Shown here: positions 23,764 through 35,399 of the stretch, piece after piece
Layout of the letters: the number at the start of each line of letters is the position of its first letter
Numbering within the stretch: the stretch's first letter is position 1
Origin: Gnetum montanum
Taxonomy: Eukaryota; Streptophyta; Gnetopsida; Gnetales; Gnetaceae
Reading direction: 5' to 3'
Length of the DNA: 64,000 nt
Assembly (NCBI GenBank): GCA_015680685.1
Contig: MNCI01012718.1
Coordinates: forward strand, 431,048-495,047
Made by a program: the position numbers and the translations under genes
Notes under the pieces: generated by a model
What the model was told of the DNA's origin: nothing
What the model saw: the letters and a program-made list of their open reading frames with translations, nothing else
The model's database searches: none

Positions 23764-25930
23764 TTGATGAACCACGAATTAAAGTTGGGAGTCAAACTTC
23801 TGGCCGGAAGCAAGCATTTAATAGCAGGCGGTAGAATCATTGATGCCACTAGGTATGTTCAAGGTTTTCCCAAAATCCAGTCGTACCTGAAGGATCAAGA
23901 ATTTCAGATGTATAAGAAAGAAAGGCACAAGTGGAGCAGATATCCAGTACAACAATTTGGGAGAACAGCTATTATCACTTTAGAAGCCTTGCCACCTACG
24001 TTGCCTCCAGTCAAACATAAAGAAGGTGAATCGTCATCAAGAGGTCAGTCATCTCCAAATTTTGATACTAAAGGATCAATGTTCATGATGGTAAACCATA
24101 AAACGATGCATGGTAAAAGATTGATGTTTGGTGGAAAGTGGCCACCCAAAGCTTCTTATTCTACAACCGCGTCCGAAGATGAAGTCCCAGCAACCCGCAC
24201 CAACTATAGCTATTTGTTGGAGCATCCTGTAGAATCTAGCCAAAATCAAAAAGATGAGATACGCCAACTCAATTACTTGGTGAATTGGATTGGTTACTGT
24301 TCAAGGAATTGGAATTTGCTCGAAGGGACAATTGTTAATTTGGAGCAATCTATCAATCAGATTGATTCTAAGCTTGATGAAATTAATGCTCATATTAGAG
24401 AATATGAAGAGACTATGCAGAAGGAGCGTCAAGAAAGGAGACAAAAGAAGTTGCAGATGTGGTAGGATGTGTATACATTGGAAAATCAATTGAAGCTTCC
24501 CAAGCCAACTGAAACAGAGCAATCCATATCTTCAACAACTATAGGAGATCCAATGAAACAGTTATCTGAAAAGATCCTAAAGCAGAAGCAGGAAAAGTCT
24601 TTAAAGAAGCCAATAGAAGAAGCATCTTCAGCACAACCAAAACCATCCGCCCCTCCAGAAAGTCCAGAAAGTCCAAAATCTCAAAAGAACAACTCAAGTC
24701 CCAAAGGACCAATTTGGGATGAGGAAGACAAATCTAGGTGCCAAACCAAGTCGATGATGGCTAGGAGAACATGTCCTCCTCCATGGCAACAATATCCGCA
24801 ACCACCGCCACTCACTGCATTTTCACAATGGCCAGCAACATTAGTACCTGTAATCAACATCGATTACTTGCCTCCAAAGGAAGTGCTACATGCAATTCGT
24901 CTTTGGATAGACCAATTGTGGATTGCGATGAATGTGCTACACTTAGATGAAAGAACAACCATTAGTGGTGGATTCTCCATAGTAGCTGGCAAGATACATC
25001 GTTGGTGGGAAAGTTCCACTCACGAGCAACAAGAGCAACTTTTGCAAAGCGTCTTACAAGGTCTATTTGTTTCACTAGTTACTGAATTTACTGTTGATTA
25101 ATCAGCAAATTTACATTTGAAAGATAAGCTGATGTTAAGTCAAAGAAAACTACATAATTTGGCTTATTTTGAGCAGTTTAGTGCTAAGTATGGAAAAGAG
25201 GTGTATAGATTAGCTCTACATAGAGATCCTATGATTCCATATTTATATTTAGGAGCATTGCCTGCTAAGTTAGGATAGATGGTGTTATATAAGGCTATGG
25301 AGAAAAATATAGATTTGTCACTTACATATTTCGCTGATATAGTGCATACAGCTCGACAAGAGCTGCAACAAGCATGTTACCACATTTCATTAGCCAAATT
25401 ATTACGTTCTGCTGAAACACGTGCTAATCTTGATGGAGTAGATAGTTTTGGTGTTCCACCTAGAGCTCCAAGAAAAGGATTTAGAAAGTTGAAGAAAAGA
25501 AAGTTTAGATTTCCTCAAATATTTAAGGCAAATAATCAAGTTCAATTCCCTAGAAGATGAAGGCATCATAAGGTGTATGTCAAAAGAAGAAAACAGTCTT
25601 TAAACAAGAAATCAGTCTATTGTTATAATTCTAAAGAGCAAGGTCACTACGCCTACAAATGTCCGAAGAAGAAAGAAAATCCAATAGTCAAAGCATTCTT
25701 TGATCATTATATTGATGAATGGGAGCTTGTTGATAATCCTAATCTAGAAACTAATGAGAAGATTTACCAGGTTCAAGTGCTTTTGGATGATGATGATGAT
25801 GAGCAAAGTTCCAGTGAAGAATCATTGGAAGGAGAAGAACAAGATACTGGATTGTTCTATACGGTTAAATCCATCAAATTGCTTGAAGATGAAGACGAAG
25901 ATGAAGACGAAGAACATTGGCTTTAGCAAT
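23764..25930 (+). pseudogene. Pararetroviral capsid-region polyprotein relic
   Basis: Open frames 23,764-24,465, 24,469-25,101, 25,279-25,560 and 25,573-25,926 read as one long protein separated by single stops. Coding-like residues continue upstream in frame to about 23,698 (YAAIGAQGTFQLTNTI). There is a coiled coil near 24,290-24,450 and a Pro/Ser-rich linker, then a helical capsid-like block near 24,850-25,560 (TARQELQQACYH). A basic stretch precedes the knuckle near 25,616 (CYNSKEQGHYAYKC, where the second Cys is Ser). An acidic tail follows with runs of Asp/Glu. Capsid plus knuckle would package viral RNA or DNA. Confidence 0.7.
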
Positions 25931-26081
25931 TGTCATATGAAGAATTCATATAATTACAGAAATTCCTAAATCAAGAGAGCGATGATCAATTCTCAACGCC
26001 CTCTGACTCCATGTTTTATACTAACAAGTTTTCTATTTTGCAAAATAAACCAAGATATGCTGAAGATGAAGAACCAAGTTA

Positions 26082-26957
26082 TTGTCAACATTAGGCTACA
26101 AAGAAACACTGTTAGGTGGTTTCTCTGATGAAGAATGGCCAAGTTCTTCAAGTAAAAGTTATCCAATCATGTCGAAGGTTCCCACAAAGTTTCTCATCAC
26201 TCCTTATGAGAAACAATTTCCAGTTCAAATCAAATCCCAAAAAGCAGGATATCAGCAAAAACCTGAATTGTCACAACCTCAGATGCACCAAATAAAGCAA
26301 ATGTTGGCAACCACAAGCATCATCATTATTCCAGTGAAGATTTTCATTGATGGGATTGCCAAGTGGAGAAAGTATAATGCCCTCATCGACACTAGAGCAA
26401 CTCTCAATTTTGTTCATCGAAATGTGCTGGAAAATTGGGTCAAATCCAAGCCTTTGAAGATTGAAACTATGAATGGTGTGCGTTATTTAATGCAATTTGC
26501 ATTTGATATTACATTGCAGTTAGGAAATGTGATAATCGGTACCACTAATTTTGTCCAAATTAGTGATAGCGGTTTTGACCTTGGACTGGGTTCGCATTTC
26601 ATGGACTCTATCACCCCATATATTGTGGGTATAGAATTAATGGTGTGTTCTCCAGGCATCGATGGCAACAAGCAAAAGACCACGCTTTCCAGAATCCCTA
26701 CAAAGCTACACCGCAGTAAGCATGAACAAGTCCGCGGGATCTTGAAGTTGGACAATCCATCTCTCGCAACAATCCTGACACAGCATGAAATGGAAGACGT
26801 AGCACACCAGAAGTACCAGCATTGGCAAAAGCTCATGAAAGCTATTGGTCTCCAAGGACTTATCGCATCAACGGAAGTGGAAAAATTTCTGACAAGTCTA
26901 GTAGGATCTACAAGCATGTTGTTGCAATCATCCCTTGCAATTTTGGGATATGGATAG
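26082..26957 (+). pseudogene. Pararetroviral aspartic protease relic
   Basis: The frame contains YNALIDTRATLNFVHRNVLE, the retropepsin active-site strand, where the usual D-T-G is D-T-R. The strands ITLQLGNVIIGTTNFVQI and GSHFMDSITPYIVGIE follow. The protease would process the polyprotein. The Gly-to-Arg change in the active loop and a frame change near 26,940 indicate that it is dead. Confidence 0.75.
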
Positions 26958-27720
26958 TCCAATTGCCCATATTTCGACTGTCCATTCCATTCCTATTCAA
27001 AGCAAGTTGATAGTGCTGAATTCTGCAAATGCAGACAAAGTTCATGTTCAAGTTGAAGAATTCCTGAAGAAAGGATTGATCCGTCCATCTCAATCAAACT
27101 ATGCATGTGCATGCTTTGTTGTTCAAAACCATGCAGAGCAAAAGCATGGTAAGCCCAAAATGGTCATTAATTATATCCCCTTGAATGCAGTAACAATTGA
27201 GATTAAATGGCCTTTACCAAATAAAGAGGAATTAATTTAGAAAGTTGCAGCAAAAAGGGTGTTTAGCAAGTTCAACTGCAAGAGTGGTTATCATTAGATA
27301 AAGATTGTCGAACAAGATATACACAAAATAGCATTCAGTACGCCTCAAGGTTTGTTCGAATGGCTTGTCATGCCACTTGGCTTAAAGAATGCACCTTCAC
27401 AGTTTCAACACCAAATGGATGTCATTTTTAAGCCTTTTAAAGATTTTATAGCAAATTATATTGATAATTTTTTGATATTTTCTGATAATTTTGAGGAACA
27501 TGTGAAGCATTTGAAGCAATTTGCAAAGTTATGTAAGCAACATGGAATAGGTTTATCCGGTGATGAAAAGAAATTCCAGGTTGGACAAGCAAAAATCGAA
27601 TTCTTAGGTATTCAGCTGAAGAATGGTAAAATTCACATGTAGCCTCATGTCTTGAAGAAAACTGCATTGTTTCCAGATAAGTTAGAATCAAAAAACAGTG
27701 TTTATGATTTCTTGGTTGTT
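26935..27720 (+). pseudogene. Pararetroviral reverse transcriptase relic
   Basis: Blocks in order are VEEFLKKGLIRPSQSNYAC, NHAEQKHGKPKMVINYIPLN, VFSKFNCKSGYH with a TAG next, IAFSTPQGLFEWLVMPLGLK, NAPSQFQHQMD, YIDNFLIFSDNFEEH and IEFLGIQLKNGKIHM. The catalytic Y-x-D-D box is Y-I-D-N. In-frame TAG codons at about 27,238, 27,295 and 27,640 stand where Gln or similar is usual. The domain would copy pregenomic RNA into DNA. Confidence 0.85.
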
Positions 27721-27879
27721 TGAATTATGTCTCTAGACATATGGCTAATCTGTCAGATAAAACCATGGAGATCAGAAGATGCAAGAATCAAGTGCAATTC
27801 AAGTGGTCTCAAAAAGCTACAAAGCAAGTTCAGAAGTTAAAAGAAGAATGTCAAAATCTTTCTCCATTAGAACCCATTT

Positions 27880-28333
27880 TAAAGGCCCTTTTATATCAAA
27901 TACTGATGCAAGTTATGATGTTTTGGCTGCAATCTTGATTAAAGCAGCAAAGTCTTGAGAAGAAGAGAAGATCTGTGGTTACGCATCAAGCATTTTTCAG
28001 AAGCATTAACTCAATTACTGACCTACAGAGAAAGAAATCTTGGTAGCCATCAAAGGTATAGAAAAATTTCATGTTTATCTAATTGAAGAACCTTTCATTC
28101 TAAGAACAGATTCTTCCAACCTGGCTTCCTTCTTAAAACGAAAGATCAATCCATCCCCAAAGCTACAATGTTTTGCTTGGTGGCAACTCTTGTTAGCTCA
28201 GTATTCTTTTTCCATTGAAAGAATACCAGGACCAATTAACTTCTTGCCTAATGCTTTAACAAGACAGTTAAAAGGAGTACCAATGAAGATGATGCAAGCA
28301 TCAACACAATCTAGTGGAAGCAGACCAAGCTAG
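27880..28333 (+). pseudogene. Pararetroviral RNase H relic
   Basis: The relic reads TDASYDVLAAIL near 27,900, then (after stops and a shift) TEKEILVAIKGIEKFHVYLI and ILRTDSSNLASFLKR near 28,100. FAWWQLLLAQYSFSIERIPG and NALTRQL follow near 28,250. The E-K-E and R-T-D catalytic strings are present. It would degrade RNA in RNA:DNA hybrids. Confidence 0.8.
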
Positions 28334-28369
28334 GAAGATAATGAAGAATGGAGATCATGGCCTTTACAA

Positions 28370-28892
28370 ATGCTTGAAGACCGAGTCCAATGGTGCCCAA
28401 GGATAGTGCAATTTTTTCCCCAAGAAGCTTCAACCAGTCTTACTCAACAATATCCCAACCTTGATTTTTTTGTGAATATGGCCAAGCATTTTGATCGCGT
28501 AGTCAAGAACCTTCGCTGGTCGAGAATGGAGCCACATCTACTTGATCATCTCCAATCACGAGAAGTGCTTGACAATATCTTGTTGATTTGACACCCTCTT
28601 TTTCCGAATCAGAATGCCCACGACTTTATCACAACAATCCTTGATTATGATGGATGGGAATCGCAGCTGTGCTCCACATTTTAGCGTATCAACCTCTTCC
28701 AGGATGTCACATTTTATGCAAATGAGCAAGTCGTAGATATCATTCCACGTCGTGAAGAAGCAACGTCATCTACTTCCTCACCATCCAACCTATTAGAAGA
28801 AGTGGCCAAGCTTATCAAAGCGTGTACTAATTGTGCCAGAGCACGTGAAAAGATATGTTCCGTCCATAAGGCCATCTTCAAAGCTTTGTAGA
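28370..28892 (+). pseudogene. Pararetroviral C-terminal region of unknown function
   Basis: After the RNase H the frame 28,370-28,591 (WCPRIVQFFPQEASTSLTQQ) runs on past a TGA and a TAG to about 28,892. It ends in a cysteine-rich patch, CTNCARAREKICSVHKAIF, with C-x2-C and C-x2-H pairs that might bind zinc. I do not recognise this domain. Its position is after RNase H and before the intergenic region. Confidence 0.55.
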
Positions 28893-28929
28893 CCTACATG
28901 GTCAATTATCTATCTAGCGTGGTCTGTGA

Positions 28930-29340
28930 TTGCTATTGTTTGCTTGAGGCATATGCTATAGCTAGCCTCCTATATATATGTAAGACAAGGTTGTATGCTC
29001 AGTAAGAGTGTGAAGTAAGAGTGAAGTAGGATGTGAAGTTCAATGTAATGGTGAAATCCTAAAGTCTCATTGGGTGTTTGTTGCTTTGAATGTTGAGTCT
29101 GTCAGTTATTGTCGAGGCCTTTCTTTACGGCTATGCTACTGCTTGTCATTGAAGCTTTGGATGTATTGGTTTGTTGAATGAATACAAGCTTGGTTGGAAG
29201 TGTTAACTTTGCTCTATATTACTCCTCCGCCGTTGTTGAGAAAGAGTGTGTAGAGTAGAGTAGAGAGCGCTAAGTGAGTCAGCCTGCCGAAGTGAAGTAT
29301 TTCTTTCTGCATCTTGACATATTCATTGTCTTTCTCGTTT
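28930..29340 (+). promoter_or_regulatory. Pararetroviral intergenic region with TATA box
   Basis: TATATATAT at 28,971-28,979 follows the end of the last reading frame. It is followed by GTAAGACAAGG and a non-coding leader with repeated GTGAAGT phrases. In caulimovirids the single RNA promoter sits here. No tRNA-Met primer site was found. Confidence 0.5.
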
Positions 29341-29379
29341 TGCAGTTAGAATGGCCTTTTTCGTATCACCTCATGAATT

Positions 29380-29975
29380 TCATGATTCAATCAACTTGCT
29401 AGTTGTATCTGAGCCTACTCCAATACCATATGCACAACAATAAAGTAGATGAAATATATTCATCGCTAATTGGAAATTTGGTTGAACTGAACACAAAGCA
29501 TCAGCAGTGAGCACACCTTTGAATTGACAAATCTTTGCCAATTCCCAACTTTCATCTGGATCACTCTGCAAGCTTGAACCAATTACTCTACTATCTAATA
29601 AGGTAACAACAAATTCTACACCTATATCATAGTTAAACTTAGGACTGACCATGATATCTATCTGACCAAGATGTACATAATGATAACCTTGGGATTTCCA
29701 TTTTGAAACTTCTTCATCAGTAAAAAATGGCAGAAAAACAAGAAGAATTCCATGACCCTTAATGTCTAATAAAGCTTCACATTGCTTTATCGAAGTAGAC
29801 ATTCTAGCATAAAACATATTTGCAAAACTATATATAGCTTCTTTCAGAACTTCAGGGAATTCTAATTTACCATCACTATTGACAAAAGATTTCTTCTTTA
29901 ACATGGCTTCATGTAATGGCATAACTGCCTGTTGATCCTTAGACAACTCATTGCCATCTAGAGAGAGTTTCTATG
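29380..29975 (-). pseudogene. Pararetroviral 30K-type movement protein relic (opposite strand)
   Basis: The frame 29,946-29,380 contains GYHYVHLGQIDIMVSPKF and VTLLDSRVIGSS. The Y-(V/I)-H-(L/I)-G-x-I-x-I block, with a conserved Asp about 28 residues later in L-L-D-x-R-(V/I), is the 30K movement-protein signature. The protein would enlarge plasmodesmata for spread between cells. A frame change near 29,960-29,975 separates it from the upstream part. It lies on the minus strand, facing the capsid-polymerase piece, so the viral DNA is rearranged or two fragments are present. Confidence 0.7.
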
Positions 29976-30058
29976 CTCTTACCTCTCATCATGAAGGCTC
30001 TATGTGTTGCTGGATCATAATCCATGATATCTAACTCATCACAGACTTCGTCATCTTC

Positions 30059-30548
30059 TCAAACAACCACTAGCCTATACAACCGATGACAAACAGCTCG
30101 TTCATCCTCTGCTTGAATAGCTAACGCAGCAAACTCATCAGCTATTTTGGAAGAGTACTCATCATAAACAATCTTATATCCAGCTTCTATTTCTTCAAGC
30201 AGTAGCCGATCTTCATCCTCAAAAGGATTTTCTTCTGGATATTGCTCAACAAGGAGGTCTTCAGGAGGATAGATGTATAGCTCGCCATATTTATCAATGA
30301 TAGGAACTTGAACTGCTTCCTGAACTAGCATTTGCGGCACTACTTGATCTTCTTCCCAATTTGAACCAAAACATTCAGCCACTTCATTTGAACCAGAGAA
30401 TTCTTCATCATACCGAGGGGGTTCAGATAACATGGGGATAGGAACTTCTGATGCTAACATAGACAGATCAAAAGGAACAGAGTGAGATCTAGGATGAACT
30501 TGAACAAATTCATCTAACCCAAACAGATTAGGATTTGATGCATATCCC
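30059..30548 (-). pseudogene. Acidic N-terminal polyprotein region upstream of the movement protein
   Basis: The minus-strand frame reads NPNLFGLDEFVQVHPRSHS, then PPRYDEEFSGSNE, YPPEDLLVEQYPEENPFEDE and IADEFAALAIQAEDER. It is strongly acidic and probably disordered. It continues in the same frame past a TGA at about 30,056 toward the movement-protein frame (DELDIMDYDPATHRAFM). Coding pattern reaches about 30,548, where a TAG interrupts it. The function is unknown. It is taken as the start of the viral polyprotein. Confidence 0.6.
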
Positions 30549-30700
30549 TATCCATAGTCCAGTAGTAATTAGAAGTTACTTCTAGACGTTATTCGACTGA
30601 TTTAGCTACTAAAGCCCAATAGAGACCTCCTAACTTGCGATGCATGGAAATTTTTTTAGTAGATGTTTTTGTTGAATTAGCTTGAGCAAGTGAAGATTAT

Positions 30701-31058
30701 TTCATGAGTGCATATGGGATTTCTTATGGGTTATGAGTCATGCATAGAGTCTTTCATATGTCTTGAGTCTGATTTTTAACATGGCTGTATTGGGCTTATG
30801 AGTTAGCATTTTCTTTGTGTCATTTGCACTTGGTATTTCATGCTTTTATGATCAGTTTTTTAAGAAATGCCCCCATTATTTCATGAGTGCATGTGGGAAT
30901 TCTTATGGGTTATGAGTCATGCATAGAGTCTTTCATATGTCTTGAATCTGATTTTTAACATGGATGTATTGGGCTTATGAGTTAGCATTTTCTTTGTGTC
31001 ATTTGCACTTGGTATTTCATGCTTTTATGATCATTGTTTTAAGAAATGCCCCCATTAT
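30701..31058. repeat. Tandem duplication, 179-bp period
   Basis: 30,701-30,879 and 30,880-31,058 are near-identical (TTCATGAGTGCATxTGGGA... to ...AAGAAATGCCCCCATTATT), differing at only a few positions. It is non-coding. Confidence 0.92.
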
Positions 31059-31059
31059 T

Positions 31060-33260
31060 CTATCCAAAGCTAGTGATCTCTTGTATGGGCTACAAGGGTT
31101 TAGTTCTTGGAGGTGCTTAATGGTGTTAGAACCCATCATTTTATTTAACCCAAGTGTTCTTTTTGTGTGGGCTATAGGATGCTATAGAGTTGGAAGGACT
31201 TGGTGTATCACAACTAGATGGCCAAAGTGTCCATTGAGTACTCATTAATAAATAAAAGGAATTATGCATATTGGATGATTTTTGGTGTCTTTTGCATATT
31301 GGAATGTGTTCTATTTTGTTGAGCATTTTATGGTCAATTTTCAAGGGGTTTTCAAGAAAGTTGTCATGTCTCAATTCATTGTTAAATGGCCCTTTATTCA
31401 ATCCTACATTTCTCTCAATGTGAAAACACAAAAAGCTGAAAAAATGTAATAATAAAGATTTCAAAAGTTTGGGACCATGTTAATCCATCATGGTATTCAA
31501 GCCATTACTAGCAATGACTTTAAGTTCATCCTTTATTTAAAGCATGCATATGCATAATAACTTAGTATCACATTTAAGTTGTGTAAGGTTTTGCTAGGGT
31601 TTGTATACTTGCAAAAAGGAAACTAAAACAAATTTTGTCCTAATTGACTATCTACCACCAAGAGAGATTTTTCACACAATTAAAATGTGAATAGAATAGC
31701 TCAAAGCTATTTGGTTCCTAATTATGATGGACTTAAGGGGTGTTAATCATGCACTTCTGATTTATGTGCTTTAATACTGATCTATAAATTTATCTATGAT
31801 CTAATAATGGTGATAGATTTAAGTGTTGTTGACATGCTCATGTTTATGATTTGTATGATTTGGTGTTGACATGGTTATGTATTTATGATTTGATGATGAT
31901 GAATTTGAGTAGTGTTGATGTCTTTGTGTTGTTGATGAGTTTGATTATCAGTATGATTTGATGCTAACTTGCTAACTTGTCAATCCATCTAAGATTGCAT
32001 AATTGTAAGTATTGGTGATATGCTCATGACTTGTATGTTGAATGACACCTCTTGAATGCATTGGCTGAATGATGCACTAGTGATTGGTTGAATGAGCTAT
32101 AATGCTTCGAACCTAAGTTGTAAAACTGAAACTGAAGCTTTATTACGTCCCAAGACCCATAGGATCTATTGGACAAATAATACATTTTCACAAAAAATAG
32201 CAATAGACTCTACAAATTGACAAAGCAATAATGGGGGCAATAAAATCAAATCATATAAATTTTTTGCTACTACATTATAATGCTATCTCAAATGGGTAGT
32301 CACCACATCGAAAAGAAACACATGCAACTCATCCTCAAGGACTTCTGACCTGCATATCCTACAGGCACGCTCTTATTAGGGGTGTTGAATCCATCTTCCA
32401 CTTTCAATTGTAAGATGATGTGAACTTAAGAAAAGCTTGCTGATAGCACTTTTTGGAATACCAACTAAGAGATAATGAGCTTGTGCATCTAGTTTATTAC
32501 ATCTAATATGAGTTGGGTTGATTTGTTGTTGTGTACTACTATAGATGCATGCATTGAGTATGTAGTGATTGCTAATTTAGTATCTATTAATGGGATGAAC
32601 AATATATGCATTAGAATGATTTCTTTAATCGATTAAGAAGTTCCTTTGTAATCTGCATATACATATTAGTGTAGATATCATATGTACGTGCTTTGTTATA
32701 TGTTCATATAAGCTTGGCATCCATTATCTTGTTATATGTTCATATAAGCTTGGCATCCATTATCTCTAGATGTTGTTGTGTGATTGTCAAGTATTGGCCA
32801 ATCAGATTTTGAAAGAAGAAAAATGTAATAACAGGTATGATTCATTGATATTTATGGTTTTGTAATGCGTAAGTGAAAGAAAGAAAGAGAGGAACCTGAC
32901 CTATAAATCAAGGATGATTGCATTACTTTTTTAAATGATATTTTGGAGAAATAAAATGAATTAAATGAAATATAAAATCCTCTCTCTCAATAGGTGTGGA
33001 AAGGTTGCATGATGACCTTTCAATGCTCATAAGATGCATTTTATTGGCTTGTTACTTTAAATTTATGCTTTTATTAATTTGTGTTCATGGAACTCTCATC
33101 CAGTGTACTCTTTTATATGAGAGAATTTCGGTGAAATAATGGCTAGAGTGAGTTTGCTTAGTCTAAAAAAAAGATAGATTAGAAGTGTATATTTTATTAT
33201 CTTGGAAGGAATCAAACCAAAGTGCTCTTAGTTGAAAGGATCAAATATTGTTTTTATTTT
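31060..33260. other. AT-rich intron DNA, no gene
   Basis: No coding pattern was seen. It holds a TGATGATTTG-rich stretch at 31,790-31,960 and the 36-bp duplication listed separately. Confidence 0.5.
32693..32764. repeat. 36-bp tandem duplication
   Basis: TTGTTATATGTTCATATAAGC and the rest of the unit occur twice back to back (32,693-32,728 and 32,729-32,764) without differences. Confidence 0.92.
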
Positions 33261-33729
33261 TTAAGGGTGCATTTTTTTTATATTTTTTTTAGAAAAGATT
33301 GGGGATTTATTAAAAGAAAATTAGAACGAATATTTACAACACCAGCCATCAAGGCCATCAGCAAGAAGCACAACATGCACTGACCAAAGAGGTCAACCAA
33401 ATTTGGCTAGGCATTGTGAAACGGGCAACCACAGCCACCACAACCCCAGTCCCACCCAAAAAGAAATCCCCTAAATGGCCAAACAGTCTGGCCCATCTCC
33501 CACCCAACAGGCATGTAAAACTTGAGACTCAGCAACAGATGCCATAACTCCCACTGCCCTAGACCGGAGACCCCCAACCCAAACCAACAGACCACAACTA
33601 CACAAACCATTTTCCCTTTCCCAATGCCCAACCCAAAGCTTCAAAAGCCCAGGAGACACCTATCCATTACCTTGTTCTTGGTTTGTCCTCCTCACCTCAC
33701 TTGTTTGGTTGACCCAAGTCTGGACATTA

Positions 33730-34772
33730 GCCACAAAAGCCCCATCCAATTGCAACTACAATTGAAAGGTCCTCAACTCCTCCTTGTCCTTCACCCTCCC
33801 TCGCTCCACATCCTTCGTCTATCACTGCAACCCCTTGTGTTTGAGCTCTGCCTAGATTTATATTCTCAACTCGTTCCTCATAATTTCCCTAGTCGACTCC
33901 TCCTACCATTGTCTACATATGTTCATCTCGGCTTGCAATTCGGCCCGCTGATGCAAGGCCAGATCCATCGCCTACCAATGCAAGGCCAGATCAACCTCCC
34001 GCATCACCCAACAACTCTCCCAAACCACCTTTTCCTCTACACGGGCCCACAGAGCAACCTCCTTCATGGCTCTCTATATTAGGGCCTCAACCTCAACTTG
34101 AGCCATAGAATCAACCTCCTTCCCTTTCATCTATGCCTACCCCAAGGTCCCTGCTTCCTTTGTTATCACCTCTTTCTGCAAGCCCTAGCCAGGTATCCAC
34201 CTCTCCCCCAACCCCAACGTCAACCTCATCATTTCGAAACAGAGATGTCACTGATAATAAACGATCATAGGCTCTAACTGCAACTCATGTGGCATCACCA
34301 ATGTCCCAGACCTCTAACTGGGATGTCTACCCGACTATTTGTGTAGTAACAAATCAAGGAAAAATTGCGGCATGTTCACCTACAGTCCATGCCTCACGCA
34401 ACGCAAAAAAGAAAAGTGAATGTCCAACAACTTGGCCAAGTTGCTCAATTGCACCAAGAATCTTTTCATCAACACCACTGCCTCCTGCCAAATCCATGGC
34501 AGCATGGACTTGGGCACATGTCCACTCGCCATCTTGAAAATCCCACACCGAAAAAACTCTTTAGCATGTTCAAAATTGTGCATCACAAGGGGAATAATCT
34601 CCCCCATAGCAGGGACCCCTGACGCAACCGATAGTGCCAACTCCATAAGAACAATCCACCTTCCCCTAAACATGGTCACCTCTCCCTCCCAGTTAGTGAA
34701 GAAAGAGCCATCCCCAAGATCGGGCTCACCTTCAATCCAAGATAACAGCTCAGCCCACCCCATCCTTTCCAC
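33730..34772 (-). pseudogene. LINE-3 ORF2 end and coiled coil (copy B)
   Basis: The frame 34,772-34,380 holds the linker conserved with LINE-2 (LLSWIEGEPDLGDGSFFTNW, GVPAMGE) and ends LLDIHFSFLRCVRHGL, then VNMPQFFLDL. This matches IHFTFLK and NLPRFFLATL of LINE-1. Downstream, one minus frame is rich in Glu, Lys, Ala and Leu (RAELQAEMNICRQW, EIMRNELRI, DVERGRVKDKEELRTFQL), as in the other copies. The J-like module was not recognised here, so it is deleted or decayed. Confidence 0.6.
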
Positions 34773-35399
34773 CAGCTACCACAGTTTCACATTCACCTGA
34801 AATGCACCCATCGCTGGCTCACGAAACAATGCACAACGCATATTCGTCGAGGGCTCCCATCATAACTTGGCCCAGCCATAGCAGCTAACTCCAGCAAAGG
34901 AGGCCGTTGTGCCTAGAAAACTAAGTTATTCCTATTCTTCTACACCATCCATAAGATAGTGGTCTCCTTGGAATATCTAGTTGGCCAAATCAACGGTAAA
35001 AGCCCAACAGCCCGCCAACTGTGGACAGCAGTAAAAAAAATGATTAATCGTTTCCAATTCAGCTATACACGTTGGCTAGATGGGATCAACGTTCAACCCT
35101 TGCATCTTGAGAACCCCTCTCACCAGCCGCACCACGTGCACAATAAGCCAAGCAAAGACTTTCAGCTTCTTAGGCAATCTCCCTTTCCAGATCGACTACC
35201 AATCGGCAACTTGACAATACTTTGTATCCACGATCTCTTTGGAAGGCATTCCCAAAAGACCTTTATCTAGCATCTCTTTAGCTTGCTTGCATAAGACCAT
35301 CCACGGTGACAATCCTCTCGAGTCCACCTCCCATTGTTGATATTTTTGACAGACAATCCTAACCCACTACACCAAGCATTTCTCCTGTGCCAATAGCCA

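Larger units (their letters stand above)
23700..29340 (+). mobile_element. Endogenous pararetrovirus (Caulimoviridae) relic, capsid to RNase H plus intergenic region
   Basis: In order: capsid-like region with CCHC-type knuckle (23,700-25,930), aspartic protease (26,082-26,940), reverse transcriptase (26,935-27,640), RNase H (27,880-28,300), an extra C-terminal region (28,370-28,890) and a TATA-bearing intergenic region (28,930-29,340). The reverse transcriptase string NHAEQKHGKPKMVINY is characteristic of caulimovirids rather than Ty3/gypsy. No integrase and no LTRs were seen, as expected. Multiple stops and frameshifts are present. Endogenous caulimovirids are known from gymnosperms. The genus was not determined. 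Confidence 0.82.

Noticed and set aside
26483-26962. Minus-strand open frame of 159 codons
   Set aside because: It is antisense of the pararetroviral protease relic, which shows recognisable motifs on the plus strand.
33522-34082. Pro/Leu-rich plus-strand open frame of 186 codons
   Set aside because: It is the antisense of the LINE-3 coiled coil. The minus strand has the coherent LINE order and Glu/Lys-rich pattern.
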